Part shown: positions 1-9,795 of the stretch, piece after piece
How the letters are laid out: each line of letters begins with the position of its first letter
How positions within the stretch are numbered: the stretch's first letter is position 1
Assembly: GCA_012523095.1 (NCBI GenBank)
Contig: JAAYJE010000062.1
Span: 1-64,000 of the forward strand
Direction of reading: 5' to 3'
Origin: Actinomycetota bacterium
GTDB lineage: Bacteria > Actinomycetota > Thermoleophilia > RBG-16-64-13
DNA: 64,000 nt
Notes under the pieces: model-generated
What the model was told of the DNA's origin: nothing
The model's input: the letters and a program-made list of their open reading frames with translations, nothing else
Database searches by the model: none
Made by a program: the position numbers and the translations under genes

Positions 1-1060
1 GAGATGGGTCTGGCTGGATTCCTCGGTCCCTACCGTCAGCTTCGGGATGCTCGGCGAACCGCCGGATGCGGGCCCGCATGTCCGGTGGTGTGGGAGGGGC
101 CGGGGTGAGCCCGGCCCCTACCCGATCATCTGTGTCGGCCGGCCGGGCGGGTCCCTGCTCGGATCCGGGCGAGAAGTCGAGCAGCGAGAGCATCTGCTGA
201 GCGTTGCGCGGTGCGTAATCGGCGAAACAGTTGTTGAACATGAGGTAGGCGCCGGCCGTTTCCGCCCGTATCTGCCGAACGGGCGCCACCCACTCAGAGA
301 GCTCGTCGATTGAGTAGAGATACTTGAAGCGTTCGGCCGCCGACCCCGTACGAGTGTTCCAGGTAGCCGCGTTCCGACCGTGGAAGCGGACGTAGCCGAT
401 ATCCGAAGTGACGGCGACTATTGGAGGCAAGACGGTAAGACCGGCCATCTTGGGTTCGTCGACACAGACGTAGGTCGCGTTCAATGATCTCAGCAGGTCA
501 AGGGTCGTTTTCACCACTCCCGGTTCGACCCAGGAGGCGTGTCTGAACTCCACCGCCACCCTATCGGGAGCCAGTAGACCGACGCTGTAGGAGACGTAGT
601 CTCGATTGGCGCGGTTGGCGACGAAGTAGGGAGGGAATTGCAGGAGGACCACCCCCAGCTTTTCTGCGGCTCTGAGCGGCTCCAAGGCCTCGCTGAACAG
701 TGCGAAAACTTCCTCACGCATAGCCTCGGACGGATGCGTGACACGACCTCGACTGTCGAGTTGCAGCTTGTGAGCAGCGCGGAGAGAGCCCGGGAGCCTC
801 TCTGCCGGTACTCCGTGGCGGGTCATCATGCCGAAGGCCTTGATGTGGAAGATGAAGCCCGGTGGAGTGCGTTCCGCCCACAATCGAGCGGTCGAAGGGG
901 TCGGCAGCCCGTAGAAGCTCGAATCGATCTCGACGGTGTCGAAGTGAGAAGCGTAGTAGCGCAAACGGTCGGCCGCTGTGCGGACGGCAGGGGGGTACCA
1001 GGCCCGCACCATGGTCGGGTCGGTCCAAGAGCAGGTACCTACGTGGAGCGTTCCCGGCAT
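1..1060 (-). CDS. DUF72 (YecE-like) family protein, C-terminus runs off window
   Basis: Minus-strand frame open from ATG at 1060 to the window edge: MPGTLHVGTCSWTDPTMVRAWYPP...YASHFDTVEIDSSFYGLP...TPPGFIFHIKAFG; typical DUF72 start and motifs. Confidence 0.88.
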   Translation of the reverse strand, partial: MPGTLHVGTCSWTDPTMVRAWYPPAVRTAADRLRYYASHFDTVEIDSSFYGLPTPSTARLWAERTPPGFIFHIKAFGMMTRHGVPAERLPGSLRAAHKLQLDSRGRVTHPSEAMREEVFALFSEALEPLRAAEKLGVVLLQFPPYFVANRANRDYVSYSVGLLAPDRVAVEFRHASWVEPGVVKTTLDLLRSLNATYVCVDEPKMAGLTVLPPIVAVTSDIGYVRFHGRNAATWNTRTGSAAERFKYLYSIDELSEWVAPVRQIRAETAGAYLMFNNCFADYAPRNAQQMLSLLDFSPGSEQGPARPADTDDRVGAGLTPAPPTPPDMRARIRRFAEHPEADGRDRGIQPDPS

Positions 1061-1085
1061 GAGCTAAGGATATACTGGTTCGAAC

Positions 1086-2105
1086 ATGAACGTCTCCAGA
1101 AGCGACAAGCCCCGTCTCCTTCTCACCCGCCGCATCCCAGAGCCGGGGTATTCACTGGCGCATGAGGTGTTCACGGTCACGGGCGGCGACGAAGATCGAC
1201 CTCTAGCTCGGGAATTTCTCCTGCAGGGGATATCAGGCGTAGACGCACTGATCTGTCTCCTCACGGAGACCGTGGACGGGCCCGTCATGGACGCGGCCGG
1301 GGGTCGGCTGCGGGTGATCTCCAACATGGCCGTCGGGTTCGACAACATAGACGTGGCCGCGGCAACCGCGCGCGGCATCCTGGTCACCAACACCCCGGGG
1401 GTGCTCACCGATGCCACAGCTGATCTCGCGTGGGCTCTTATCCTGGGGGCGGCGAGACGGGTGGTGGAAGGAGATCGTCTGGTGCGCGAAGGGCTCTTCG
1501 AGCAATGGGGCCCGTTCCTGTTGTTGGGGCGCGCTGTGGCGGGCGCCACTCTCGGCATCGTGGGCATGGGGCGCATCGGGCAGGCTGTGGCCCGCCGCGC
1601 CGTGGGCTTTGATATGCGGGTGCTCTACACGAGGCTACATGGCCCACTGTCCGCGGATGAGATCCCGGCGGGCGCCCGTTGGGAGTACTGCCCCGGACTC
1701 GATGAGCTTCTGAGCGAAGCCGATGTAGTGAGCCTCCACGTACCACTGGACTCCCGTACCCGGCATCTCATAGGAGCGCGCGAGCTCGGGCTCATGAAAC
1801 CAGGCTCTCTTCTGGTGAACACATCCCGAGGGCCGGTGGTCGATGAAGCTGCGTTGGTGGACGCCCTCAAGGCAGGCCGTCCGGGAGGAGCCGGTCTGGA
1901 TGTCTACGAAGAGGAGCCGCGTCTGGCTCCCGGCCTTGCCGGACTGGAGAACGTAGTGCTGTTGCCGCACTTGGGCAGCGCGACGGTGGAGACCAGAGGA
2001 CGGATGGCAGTCATGGCTGTGGAGAACGCTTCAGCGGCCGTGCGGGGAGAGGCCGCCCCGCATGTGGTCAACCCCGAGGCCCTATCGCGTATGATGAGCA
2101 CGTGA
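1086..2105 (+). CDS. D-isomer specific 2-hydroxyacid dehydrogenase (glyoxylate/hydroxypyruvate reductase-like)
   Basis: VGFDNIDVAAATARGILVTNTPGVLTDATADLAWALIL; GIVGMGRIGQAVARRA; LVNTSRGPVVDEAALVDAL. Confidence 0.93.
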   Translation: MNVSRSDKPRLLLTRRIPEPGYSLAHEVFTVTGGDEDRPLAREFLLQGISGVDALICLLTETVDGPVMDAAGGRLRVISNMAVGFDNIDVAAATARGILVTNTPGVLTDATADLAWALILGAARRVVEGDRLVREGLFEQWGPFLLLGRAVAGATLGIVGMGRIGQAVARRAVGFDMRVLYTRLHGPLSADEIPAGARWEYCPGLDELLSEADVVSLHVPLDSRTRHLIGARELGLMKPGSLLVNTSRGPVVDEAALVDALKAGRPGGAGLDVYEEEPRLAPGLAGLENVVLLPHLGSATVETRGRMAVMAVENASAAVRGEAAPHVVNPEALSRMMST

Positions 2106-2734
2106 GACGATCGACCTCGACAGCCGTACACGAGCGGAGGCTCAGAATCAGGCGGCCCGTCCGGCAACCTGTAACCGCAGTGCTCCTGGTGCTGTCTATC
2201 GCAGCTTGTGTCGGCTGGATGGCCGGGTGCGATTCAGACAGAAGGTCGTCTACCGAAAGCGCTACGTCCTCCACTGAGAAGGTCGAGGTCGGGTCGGGCG
2301 ACATCGAAGGGGCGGTAGGCGACAGGATCAAGGTCGGGGCCGCGATCATGACGGTTCGAGCTTTGCAGGCGACCTTCCAACCGGCGGTCCCGGAGCAGCG
2401 GTTGAGCGAGCAGACCCCCCCGGCGCCGGGCTCCGGTGAGTCCTTCTATCAGGCCTACGTCACCGTGGAGAATACCGATGTCTCCCCCCTGCGGATGGAC
2501 GCCGAGGACTTCATCTGCGCGATAGGCGACTCAGTGGTCGCCATCGAGCCCACCAGATCGGGACCGCTCCCCCGCAGTCTTCTCAAGAACACTTCTCTTG
2601 ATCTTATGCTCACGTTCAAGGCTGAAGCCGGCTACCAACCCATCCTCATCTACCGGCCCGCGTGGTACGACGGCGTGATCACAGTGAGCCCGGCCTCGCC
2701 GGACCCGGTCGGAGGGACCGGCTCCACCTACTGA
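2102..2734 (+). CDS. Membrane-anchored/secreted protein, DUF4352-like
   Basis: N-terminal hydrophobic segment ending near a Cys (VLSIAACVGWMAGC), then a beta-rich VTVENTDVSPLRMDAEDF domain. Confidence 0.55.
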   Translation: MRRSTSTAVHERRLRIRRPVRQPVTAVLLVLSIAACVGWMAGCDSDRRSSTESATSSTEKVEVGSGDIEGAVGDRIKVGAAIMTVRALQATFQPAVPEQRLSEQTPPAPGSGESFYQAYVTVENTDVSPLRMDAEDFICAIGDSVVAIEPTRSGPLPRSLLKNTSLDLMLTFKAEAGYQPILIYRPAWYDGVITVSPASPDPVGGTGSTY

Positions 2735-2783
2735 GAGACGGGTTGTGAAGGACGCCGGCGTCGATGCCGGTCGGCCCCGGCCT

Positions 2784-3413
2784 TCAGCGCCAGGCTACAG
2801 CCCTGACCGGCGCCCCATCGGCGTCCGGCAGCGCCAAGGGCAGGAACGCGCACATCACAGGTCCGGGGCCAAGGCGTTCCAACCCACGCAGGTTCTCGGC
2901 CAGTAGCACCCCGTGGCCGAGAAGCAGCCGATGTACCGGGTAGGGTGGAGCGTCGAGACTCGGGCCATCGGTACCAACCAATGTCGCTCCGGCCTTAAGC
3001 AGGCTCCGGGCCGCATCCGGCGCAAGCAGTGCGCCTTCCATCCACAGAAGGACGAACCCACCCGAGGGGACGGAATATGGGGTTAGGCGCTCGGTGAGGA
3101 TAGGGGTGTCGATGAGGCTGGGGCCGGCCATTTCGCGAGCTCCATCCACGCTCTTAGAGGTGGCGACGCGGCAGTCGACGACCAACCCCGGCCCCACGAA
3201 GCGGTTGACAGGGTATCCGTCTAGAGTGGGCCCATGACGGAAGAAATGCCGTGGGGCGTCGAGGTGGGTGCCCGAGTGTGATCCCAAGGACACCTGCGTG
3301 ACCTGGTAGCCGTCCGTTTCGTGCGAGCGAACCCGGTCGATCGCGACTCGAGGGTCGCCCGGGTAACCGGGCATGCCGTCGCACAGCGGCGCGGTGAGGT
3401 CCACGACTTCCAT
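2784..3413 (-). CDS. Cyclase family protein (arylformamidase/KynB-like)
   Basis: Metal motif GSHSGTHLDAPRHFF; VDLTAPLCDGMPGYPGDP. Confidence 0.88.
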   Translation of the reverse strand: MEVVDLTAPLCDGMPGYPGDPRVAIDRVRSHETDGYQVTQVSLGSHSGTHLDAPRHFFRHGPTLDGYPVNRFVGPGLVVDCRVATSKSVDGAREMAGPSLIDTPILTERLTPYSVPSGGFVLLWMEGALLAPDAARSLLKAGATLVGTDGPSLDAPPYPVHRLLLGHGVLLAENLRGLERLGPGPVMCAFLPLALPDADGAPVRAVAWR

Positions 3414-3456
3414 CGTCGAGAATGATCGATACCTGGTAGCGGCGCTGCGGGCGCGT

Positions 3457-3798
3457 CTAGCGGAAGAGATTGAGTAAGAACACCAGATCGTCCGTGGAGG
3501 TCAAGGCGTGGTAGAGGCCCGCGGGCAGGTAGTAGATCGAACCGGCCTTGCCCTCGTATTCGGTCTCCCCTATCTGGATGTTCCCCCTGCCGTTCAAAAC
3601 GTGGATGGTGGCCGGCATCCCGACGGAGTGGCCGGATATCGTCTGCCCGGTCTTCATGCCGAAGACGATGATCTTCACCTTAGGGCAGTCGACCAGCGTC
3701 TTGCTGACGATCCCACGGTCGGCAAACTGCACCAACTCGTTCAGGTCGCCCACCCAGGGCTGTTCACATTCGGGTCGAGTCTTCTCGGGTTCCTGCAT
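3457..3798 (-). CDS. Cupin domain protein
   Basis: GQTISGHSVGMPATIHVLNGRGNIQIGETEYEGKAGSIYYLPAGLYHALTSTDDLVFLLNL. Confidence 0.82.
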   Translation of the reverse strand: MQEPEKTRPECEQPWVGDLNELVQFADRGIVSKTLVDCPKVKIIVFGMKTGQTISGHSVGMPATIHVLNGRGNIQIGETEYEGKAGSIYYLPAGLYHALTSTDDLVFLLNLFR

Positions 3799-3807
3799 CA
3801 GGGCCTC

Positions 3808-4809
3808 CTAATAGGTAGTGGGCAGACCGGTGGCCTCGCGCACTCGGTGCATGACCTCTCGGGCTACAGTTCTGGCGCGGAGACCGCCCTCCTTGAGGAC
3901 GTCGGTCACGTAATCGGTGTCTCTCTCCAACTCTCGACGCCGCTCTCTGTGCGGAGCGAAGTAGTCGTCTATCAGCTCCAGCAGACGCTTCTTCACGTCG
4001 CCATAACCCATCCCACCTGCCTTGTAGCGCGCCTCCCACTCGGCAGTCTCTCCGGGAGAGGCGAGGAGGCTGAGGAGCAAGAAGGGAGTGGAACCCGAAG
4101 GGTCCTTCGGCGCCTCCACCGGAGTGGAATCGGTGACGATGGACATGATCTTGCGCTTGAGATCCTTGCCCTCGTCGAAGATGCCGATCTCGTTGCCGTA
4201 GCTTTTGGACATCTTGCGTCCGTCGATGCCGGGCACAACCGCCGTCGAGTCGAGGATGTACGGCTCGGGAATGACGAAGACCTCGCCGAATTGCTGATTG
4301 AACTTGCCGGCGATGTCGCGGGTCATCTCAAGATGTTGCTTCTGGTCTTGGCCCACCGGGACGAGCTCAGACAGATAGATGAGGATGTCGGCGGCCTGAA
4401 GTACGGGATACGCGAATAACCCATGGTTGGGCGTGAGTCCCTGGGCGACCTTGTCTTTGTAGCTCACCGCCCGCTCCAGGAGCCCCATGGGGGTCACACA
4501 GGAGAGGATCCAGGTGAGTTCGGTCACCTCGGGGACGTCCTGCTGGGCAAAGAGAGCGCTCTCGTTTGGATCAAGACCCAGGGCCAGGAAATCCAAAGCC
4601 ACTCCGAGTGTGTACTCGCGAAGCAGCTCAGGATCGTGCACCGCGGTAAGCGCATGGTAGCTGGCAATGAAGTAGAAGGGCTCGTTTCCCGTCTGAAGGG
4701 CGATGTACTGACGGAGAGCTCCGAAGTAGTTGCCCAGGTGGGGTCGGCCCGACGGCTGGATTCCTGAGAGTATTCGCATGGTATTCCGTTTCTTCCCTTG
4801 GTCTGCCAC
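3808..4809 (-). CDS. trpS: Tryptophan--tRNA ligase
   Basis: SGIQPSGRPHLGNYFGAL (HIGH-like) and GRKMSKSYGN (KMSKS). Confidence 0.97.
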   Translation of the reverse strand: MADQGKKRNTMRILSGIQPSGRPHLGNYFGALRQYIALQTGNEPFYFIASYHALTAVHDPELLREYTLGVALDFLALGLDPNESALFAQQDVPEVTELTWILSCVTPMGLLERAVSYKDKVAQGLTPNHGLFAYPVLQAADILIYLSELVPVGQDQKQHLEMTRDIAGKFNQQFGEVFVIPEPYILDSTAVVPGIDGRKMSKSYGNEIGIFDEGKDLKRKIMSIVTDSTPVEAPKDPSGSTPFLLLSLLASPGETAEWEARYKAGGMGYGDVKKRLLELIDDYFAPHRERRRELERDTDYVTDVLKEGGLRARTVAREVMHRVREATGLPTTY

Positions 4810-5069
4810 GCCGTACCGGCCGTGCCACAGCTGTGCAGCGCCACCTAGTGTAGCGGAGGTGGATGAGGGTCGCCACTAAGCAGCCATATCACGCGCCGAC
4901 GGCTTCGTGCACGATGTGGTCATATTTGGTATACATATATCAGAAAATGAGCCATTGTCGCTCCGGCGGTGTCTGTCCGCAGCGTCAACAGGCTATCGGG
5001 GAGAGACTCGACGGTGTAGAGTGGCGGAGAGCGCAGGGGAAGCTTGTGCGGGAGCTGAGGAGGGATGCC

Positions 5070-5915
5070 GTGAGGGAACTCGACGTTGCCCAGGTCACGG
5101 ATGCAGTCGCCAAACTGGCCGTGGACGCGTGCAACTTCCTGGGAGAGGACGTGGTGGCCTTCTTCGAGAAGGCTCTGGAACGCGAAGAGTCCGAGACCGG
5201 GCGGGACGTTCTGACTCAGCTCTTGGAGAACGCCAGGCTGGCCAAGGATACCGGCCGACCGCTCTGTCAGGACACAGGACTCGCGGTGGTCTTCATGGAG
5301 ATCGGGCAGGATGTGCACCTCACCGGTGGCGATCTCGAAACCGCCGTCGATGAGGGCGTGCGTAAGGGCTATACGGATGGGTATCTTCGCAAGTCGGCCG
5401 TGGCCGACCCCATTGGAGCCCGGAAGAATACCGGCGATAACACGCCGGCCATGCTCCATACCCGCATCGTTCCCGGGGAGCAGGTTCGTATCATCCTGGC
5501 ACCCAAGGGGGGCGGCGCTGAGAACATGAGCGCCATCGGCATGCTGAAGCCCGCTCAAGGACGGCAGGGGGCGATTGATTTCGTGGTGGACACGGTGGCC
5601 AAGGCCGGCCCCAACCCCTGCCCGCCCATCGTGGTGGGGGTGGGGCTTGGAGGCACCTTCGAGAAGGCCGCCTACATGGCAAAGCACGCACTCTTGAGGA
5701 AGGTGGGCTCCACCAATCCCGAACCGCGGCTGGCGAAGCTGGAAGACGAGATCGAAGAGCGCTGCAACGCACTGGGAATAGGCCCGGCGGGCCTGGGAGG
5801 CACCATCACCGTCGTCGACGTGTTCGTCGAGGAGCTCCCGGCACATATCGCCAGCATGCCCGTAGCGGTGAACATCCAGTGCCACTCTGCGCGTCACAAG
5901 GAGGTGGTCCTCTGA
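5070..5915 (+). CDS. Fumarate hydratase class I, alpha/N-terminal subunit
   Basis: GTG start after GAGGAGG; GRPLCQDTGLAVVFMEIG, APKGGGAENMSAIGML, VGVGLGGTFEKAAYMAKHALLR. Confidence 0.92.
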   Translation: MRELDVAQVTDAVAKLAVDACNFLGEDVVAFFEKALEREESETGRDVLTQLLENARLAKDTGRPLCQDTGLAVVFMEIGQDVHLTGGDLETAVDEGVRKGYTDGYLRKSAVADPIGARKNTGDNTPAMLHTRIVPGEQVRIILAPKGGGAENMSAIGMLKPAQGRQGAIDFVVDTVAKAGPNPCPPIVVGVGLGGTFEKAAYMAKHALLRKVGSTNPEPRLAKLEDEIEERCNALGIGPAGLGGTITVVDVFVEELPAHIASMPVAVNIQCHSARHKEVVL

Positions 5916-6475
5916 TGGACCGCACCATAACGACGCCGCTCACCGACGACGTGGTCGCCACGCTGCACGCGGGCGACCGCCTCCTCATCACAGGGACTAT
6001 CTACACAGGGCGTGACGCCGCCCATAAGCGGTTGGTGGGACTCATCGACAAGGGCGAGTCTCTGCCCATTGATCTTGAGGGCCAGATCATCTACTTCGTC
6101 GGGCCCACTCCGGCCAGGCCTGGAGAAGCCATCGGTTCGGCCGGCCCCACCACTTCGGGTCGTATGGATGTGTACTCACCCAAGCTCACCGCCCTGGGCC
6201 TCAAGGGGATGATCGGCAAGGGGTCGCGCAACGACGCCGTCAAGGAGGCCCTCAGGCGGGACAAGGCCGTTTATCTGGGAGCCACCGGCGGCGCCGGCGC
6301 GCTTCTTGCGCAGCGGATCACTTCGGCCAGAGTGGTGGCCTACGAAGACCTCGGTCCAGAGGCTATCCGGGAGTTGGAGGTCAAAGACTTCCCGGTGGTG
6401 GTCATAAACGACATGTACGGCGGCGACCTCTACGTTGAAGGGCGCAAGAAGTACGAAAGGAAGGAGGATTCTTGA
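5915..6475 (+). CDS. Fumarate hydratase class I, beta/C-terminal subunit
   Basis: Start overlaps upstream stop; YFVGPTPARPGEAIGSAGPTTSGRMD; MIGKGSRNDAVKEAL. Confidence 0.92.
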   Translation: MDRTITTPLTDDVVATLHAGDRLLITGTIYTGRDAAHKRLVGLIDKGESLPIDLEGQIIYFVGPTPARPGEAIGSAGPTTSGRMDVYSPKLTALGLKGMIGKGSRNDAVKEALRRDKAVYLGATGGAGALLAQRITSARVVAYEDLGPEAIRELEVKDFPVVVINDMYGGDLYVEGRKKYERKEDS

Positions 6476-6903
6476 GCAAGAAACCTCGAGAGACGGCCAA
6501 CGTGGGGGCCGGCCTCTGGAAGGCGACAGGCATGTGGGCCTGGCTGCTCTTCAGGATCAGCGGTCTCATCCTCGTCTTCTACTTGGGCGCCCACATCATC
6601 GTCATCTCAACGAGCCAGTTCGGTGTCGGTGGCGGTACTTTTGACAACGTCATGAACTTCCTCGATCATCCCGTCGCCATCGTGCTCGACGTCGCTCTGG
6701 TGGTGGCCGTCCTCTATCATGCTCTGAACGGAGTACGGATCATCCTCATGGATCTCGGCGTTGGTATCCACCGTCACAAAGTGATCTTCTGGAGCGCCAT
6801 GGCCGTCGTGGTCGTATGCTTCGTCATCTTCGCGTACGTGGCCTTCAGCTACCTCGCCAACGACGTCGGACCGTGGAATGGAGCATTGGGGGTGGCGAGT
6901 TGA
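6472..6903 (+). CDS. sdhC: Succinate dehydrogenase cytochrome b subunit
   Basis: TTG start overlapping fumarase stop; MWAWLLFRISGLILVFYLGAHII, LYHALNGVRIILMD; upstream of sdhA/B. Confidence 0.85.
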   Translation: MSKKPRETANVGAGLWKATGMWAWLLFRISGLILVFYLGAHIIVISTSQFGVGGGTFDNVMNFLDHPVAIVLDVALVVAVLYHALNGVRIILMDLGVGIHRHKVIFWSAMAVVVVCFVIFAYVAFSYLANDVGPWNGALGVAS

Positions 6904-7265
6904 AAGCCGAGGCCGTAGCCGCTCACAGAGGAGGCATGTGGGCCTGGCTGTTTCAGAGGATCACCGCGATTCTGCTCATCGTCTGTCTGGCGATCCACCT
7001 CACCTTCACACACCTTCTCAATATCGGCGATCTAGGCTATGACAACGTCGCCAACCGGCTTGCCCACGGCGGGCTGACGGCGGTCGACATCATCCTGCTG
7101 GCCGCCGGCATCTACCATGCCCTGAACGGCCTGCGTATGGTCCTCCTGGACTACTGGCTCACCTCTCGCGTACGCGCGCTCGCCGTCACGATCTTTCTCT
7201 GGGCCGTGGGCATAGCGTTCCTGGTCTACGGCATCTGGGGTCTCTGGCCCTGGATCGGTTATTAG
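6900..7265 (+). CDS. sdhD: Succinate dehydrogenase membrane anchor subunit
   Basis: MWAWLFQRITAILLIVCLAIHLTFTHLL, IYHALNGLRMVLLDY; TTG start overlapping sdhC stop. Confidence 0.85.
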   Translation: MKAEAVAAHRGGMWAWLFQRITAILLIVCLAIHLTFTHLLNIGDLGYDNVANRLAHGGLTAVDIILLAAGIYHALNGLRMVLLDYWLTSRVRALAVTIFLWAVGIAFLVYGIWGLWPWIGY

Positions 7266-7281
7266 GTAAGGTGAGACAGAC

Positions 7282-8991
7282 ATGATCCATCATGATGTGA
7301 TAGTCGTCGGCGGCGGGCTCTCAGGCCTTCGGGCCGCCATCGAGGCCAAGCGGGCCGGGGTCGATGTGGCCATCCTCTCGCAGGTGCACCCCTGCCGCAG
7401 CCACTCGGGCGCCGCGCAAGGGGGCATCAATGCCGCGCTCGGTAACCACCCTGACGGCGCCGACGACACCTGGGAGAAGCACGCTTTCGACACCACCAAG
7501 GGTGGCGATTATCTGGTCGACCAGGACGCCGCCATCCAGATGGCCAAGGACGCCATCGGGATCATCTATGAGATGGACCACTGGGGGTGCCTGTTCAGCC
7601 GTTTCAATGACGGCCGCATAGCCCAACGTCCTTTCGGGGGCGCCGGATTCCCACGCTGCTGCTACGGGCTGGACAAGACCGGCCACTACCTGCTGCACAC
7701 CCTCGTGGAGCAGGCCTACCGACTCCAAATCAAGATGTACGTCGAGCAGTATGTGGCCAAGCTGATCGTCCACGACGGCGTGTGCCAAGGGGTCGTGACG
7801 TACGACATGATCCACGGCGGCTTCGAGTCGTTCACAGCCAACGCGGTCGTGATCGCGACGGGCGGCGCCGGCCGGACCTATAGCAACTCGACCAACTCCA
7901 TCATCAGCACCGGCAGCGGCATGTTCATGGCCTATCACGCCGGCGTTCCCCTCAAAGATATGGAATTCGTCCAGTTCCACCCCACGGGCCTCTTCACCAC
8001 CAACATCCTCATGACCGAGGGTGCCCGAGGCGAAGGAGGCTATCTGGTCAACGGCTTGGGCGAGCGTTTCATGGAGAAGTACGCGCCTAAGTTCATGGAG
8101 TTGGCGCCCCGCGATATCACCGCGCGCTCCATCCAGACGGAGATCAATGAGGGCCGGGGCGTCAACGGTCAGGGCTATGTACACCTGGACCTGCGGCATC
8201 TGGGCGCAGAGAAGATCCTCGAACGTCTTCCGGGCATCCGCGATCTGGCCATCCACTTCGAGGGCGTGGACCCCATCGAGGAGCCCATCCCGGTGGTCCC
8301 CAGTCAGCACTACTGGATGGGCGGTATCGATACCAATGTCGACGGAGCCACTCCGATGCCCGGTCTCTATGCGGCCGGGGAGTGCGCCTGTGTATCCGTG
8401 CATGGAGCCAACCGTCTAGGCGGGAACTCGCTGCTTGAGACCATCGTGTTCGGACGACGGGCCGGAGCCGACGTGGTGCGGTATCTGGAGACGCTGACGG
8501 ACAAACGGCCCAACGCTCGGACCGCCTTCGCCACGGCGCAACTCATGGAGCAGATGATCGATGAACTGGGAGCCAAGAACGGCACCGAGAACGTATATGT
8601 CCTACGAGCCGAGATGACCGAGACGATGAAGGAGCACTATGGGTTGTTCCGCGACGAAGCCACCATGAAGGCGGGAATCGAGAAGCTCCTCTCCATCAAG
8701 GAGCGGGTCAAGAACGTCGGCCTTCGCTGGACCGGCAGAGTCTTCAACGTCGACATGATCCGTACAGTGGAGTTCGAAGGGATGGTCGACCTGGCACTGT
8801 GCGTCGCTGAGGGTGCCCTGGCCCGCACGGAATCCCGTGGGGCCCACTTCCGCACCGACCACAACACGCGTGACGACGTCAACTGGCTCAAACATACGCT
8901 GGCCTACTACCGACCCGACACGCCGGGACCGCGCCTGGACGCTAAGCCGGTGACCCTTGGCCCCTTCGAGTTACAGGAGCGGAAGTACTGA
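7282..8991 (+). CDS. sdhA: Succinate dehydrogenase/fumarate reductase flavoprotein subunit
   Basis: VVGGGLSGLRAAIEAKRAG; HSGAAQGGINAAL; QFHPTGLF; HGANRLGGNSLLE. Confidence 0.96.
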   Translation: MIHHDVIVVGGGLSGLRAAIEAKRAGVDVAILSQVHPCRSHSGAAQGGINAALGNHPDGADDTWEKHAFDTTKGGDYLVDQDAAIQMAKDAIGIIYEMDHWGCLFSRFNDGRIAQRPFGGAGFPRCCYGLDKTGHYLLHTLVEQAYRLQIKMYVEQYVAKLIVHDGVCQGVVTYDMIHGGFESFTANAVVIATGGAGRTYSNSTNSIISTGSGMFMAYHAGVPLKDMEFVQFHPTGLFTTNILMTEGARGEGGYLVNGLGERFMEKYAPKFMELAPRDITARSIQTEINEGRGVNGQGYVHLDLRHLGAEKILERLPGIRDLAIHFEGVDPIEEPIPVVPSQHYWMGGIDTNVDGATPMPGLYAAGECACVSVHGANRLGGNSLLETIVFGRRAGADVVRYLETLTDKRPNARTAFATAQLMEQMIDELGAKNGTENVYVLRAEMTETMKEHYGLFRDEATMKAGIEKLLSIKERVKNVGLRWTGRVFNVDMIRTVEFEGMVDLALCVAEGALARTESRGAHFRTDHNTRDDVNWLKHTLAYYRPDTPGPRLDAKPVTLGPFELQERKY

Positions 8992-9719
8992 TGTCTGACA
9001 TCAAGTTTCGCCTCAAGCGCCAAGACCCCCGAGATAAGGAGAACCCCGAGGCTCATTGGGAGGAATACACGGTCAAGTACGAGGGCGAGAACCTGACTGT
9101 GCTCGAAGGTCTTTTCTACATCCAAGAGAGTCTGGATCCGAGCCTGTCCTTCCGGTACGGGTGTGGACAGTCGATCTGCGGCAGTTGCGCCATGTACATC
9201 AACGGAGCATACCGGCTGGCCTGCCAGACCAACGTGAAGCATCTGGCAGCCGACGTGATCACGGTGGCTCCCATGCCTCATCTGCCGTTGATCAAAGACA
9301 TGATCGTCGACATGGATGACTTCTTCGCCAAGTACGAGCAGATCAAACCGTGGTTGATCCGCAACTCGCCGGATCCGGAGAAGGAGCTCATCCAGTCGGC
9401 CAAAGACGCCAAGAAGATCGAGATGCCTTCGGACTGCATCTTGTGCGGCTCCTGCTACTCAAGTTGTCCCTCGGCCTGGGGAGAGGAGAACTACCTGGGT
9501 CCGGCCGCGTTGCTCAAGGCCTACCGGTTTGAGGTAGACACCCGCGACGAGGCGGGCAGGGAGCGGATGCCCGACTGGGACAACGAGCGAGGCGTCTATC
9601 GTTGTCATACGATCATGAACTGTGTGGAGGCCTGCCCGAAGGAACTCAACCCCACCGAGGGTATCGAGTGGCTCAAACGGGCCGCCGTGCGGCGGAAGGT
9701 GTTCAGAAGGGCCAAGTGA
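8991..9719 (+). CDS. sdhB: Succinate dehydrogenase/fumarate reductase iron-sulfur subunit
   Basis: YGCGQSICGSCAMYINGAYRLAC; CILCGSCYSSCPS; CVEACPKELNP. Confidence 0.95.
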   Translation: MSDIKFRLKRQDPRDKENPEAHWEEYTVKYEGENLTVLEGLFYIQESLDPSLSFRYGCGQSICGSCAMYINGAYRLACQTNVKHLAADVITVAPMPHLPLIKDMIVDMDDFFAKYEQIKPWLIRNSPDPEKELIQSAKDAKKIEMPSDCILCGSCYSSCPSAWGEENYLGPAALLKAYRFEVDTRDEAGRERMPDWDNERGVYRCHTIMNCVEACPKELNPTEGIEWLKRAAVRRKVFRRAK

Positions 9720-9795
9720 CATCTGACGGGCGGCGAGGCCCGGACGTTGGTCCCTGCGGGGTAGCGCCACGACCGGTCGCTCCATGGGGCCGGCC

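Noticed and set aside
3508-4419. 303-aa plus-strand ORF
   Set aside because: Antisense to the cupin gene and trpS; no domain signal
4841-4862. CCACCT...AGGTGG upstream of trpS as a T-box
   Set aside because: Leader too short and no T-box or antiterminator sequence
4920-5897. 325-aa minus-strand ORF
   Set aside because: Antisense to fumarase alpha; no domain signal
7321-8403. 360-aa minus-strand ORF
   Set aside because: Antisense to sdhA; no recognisable domain
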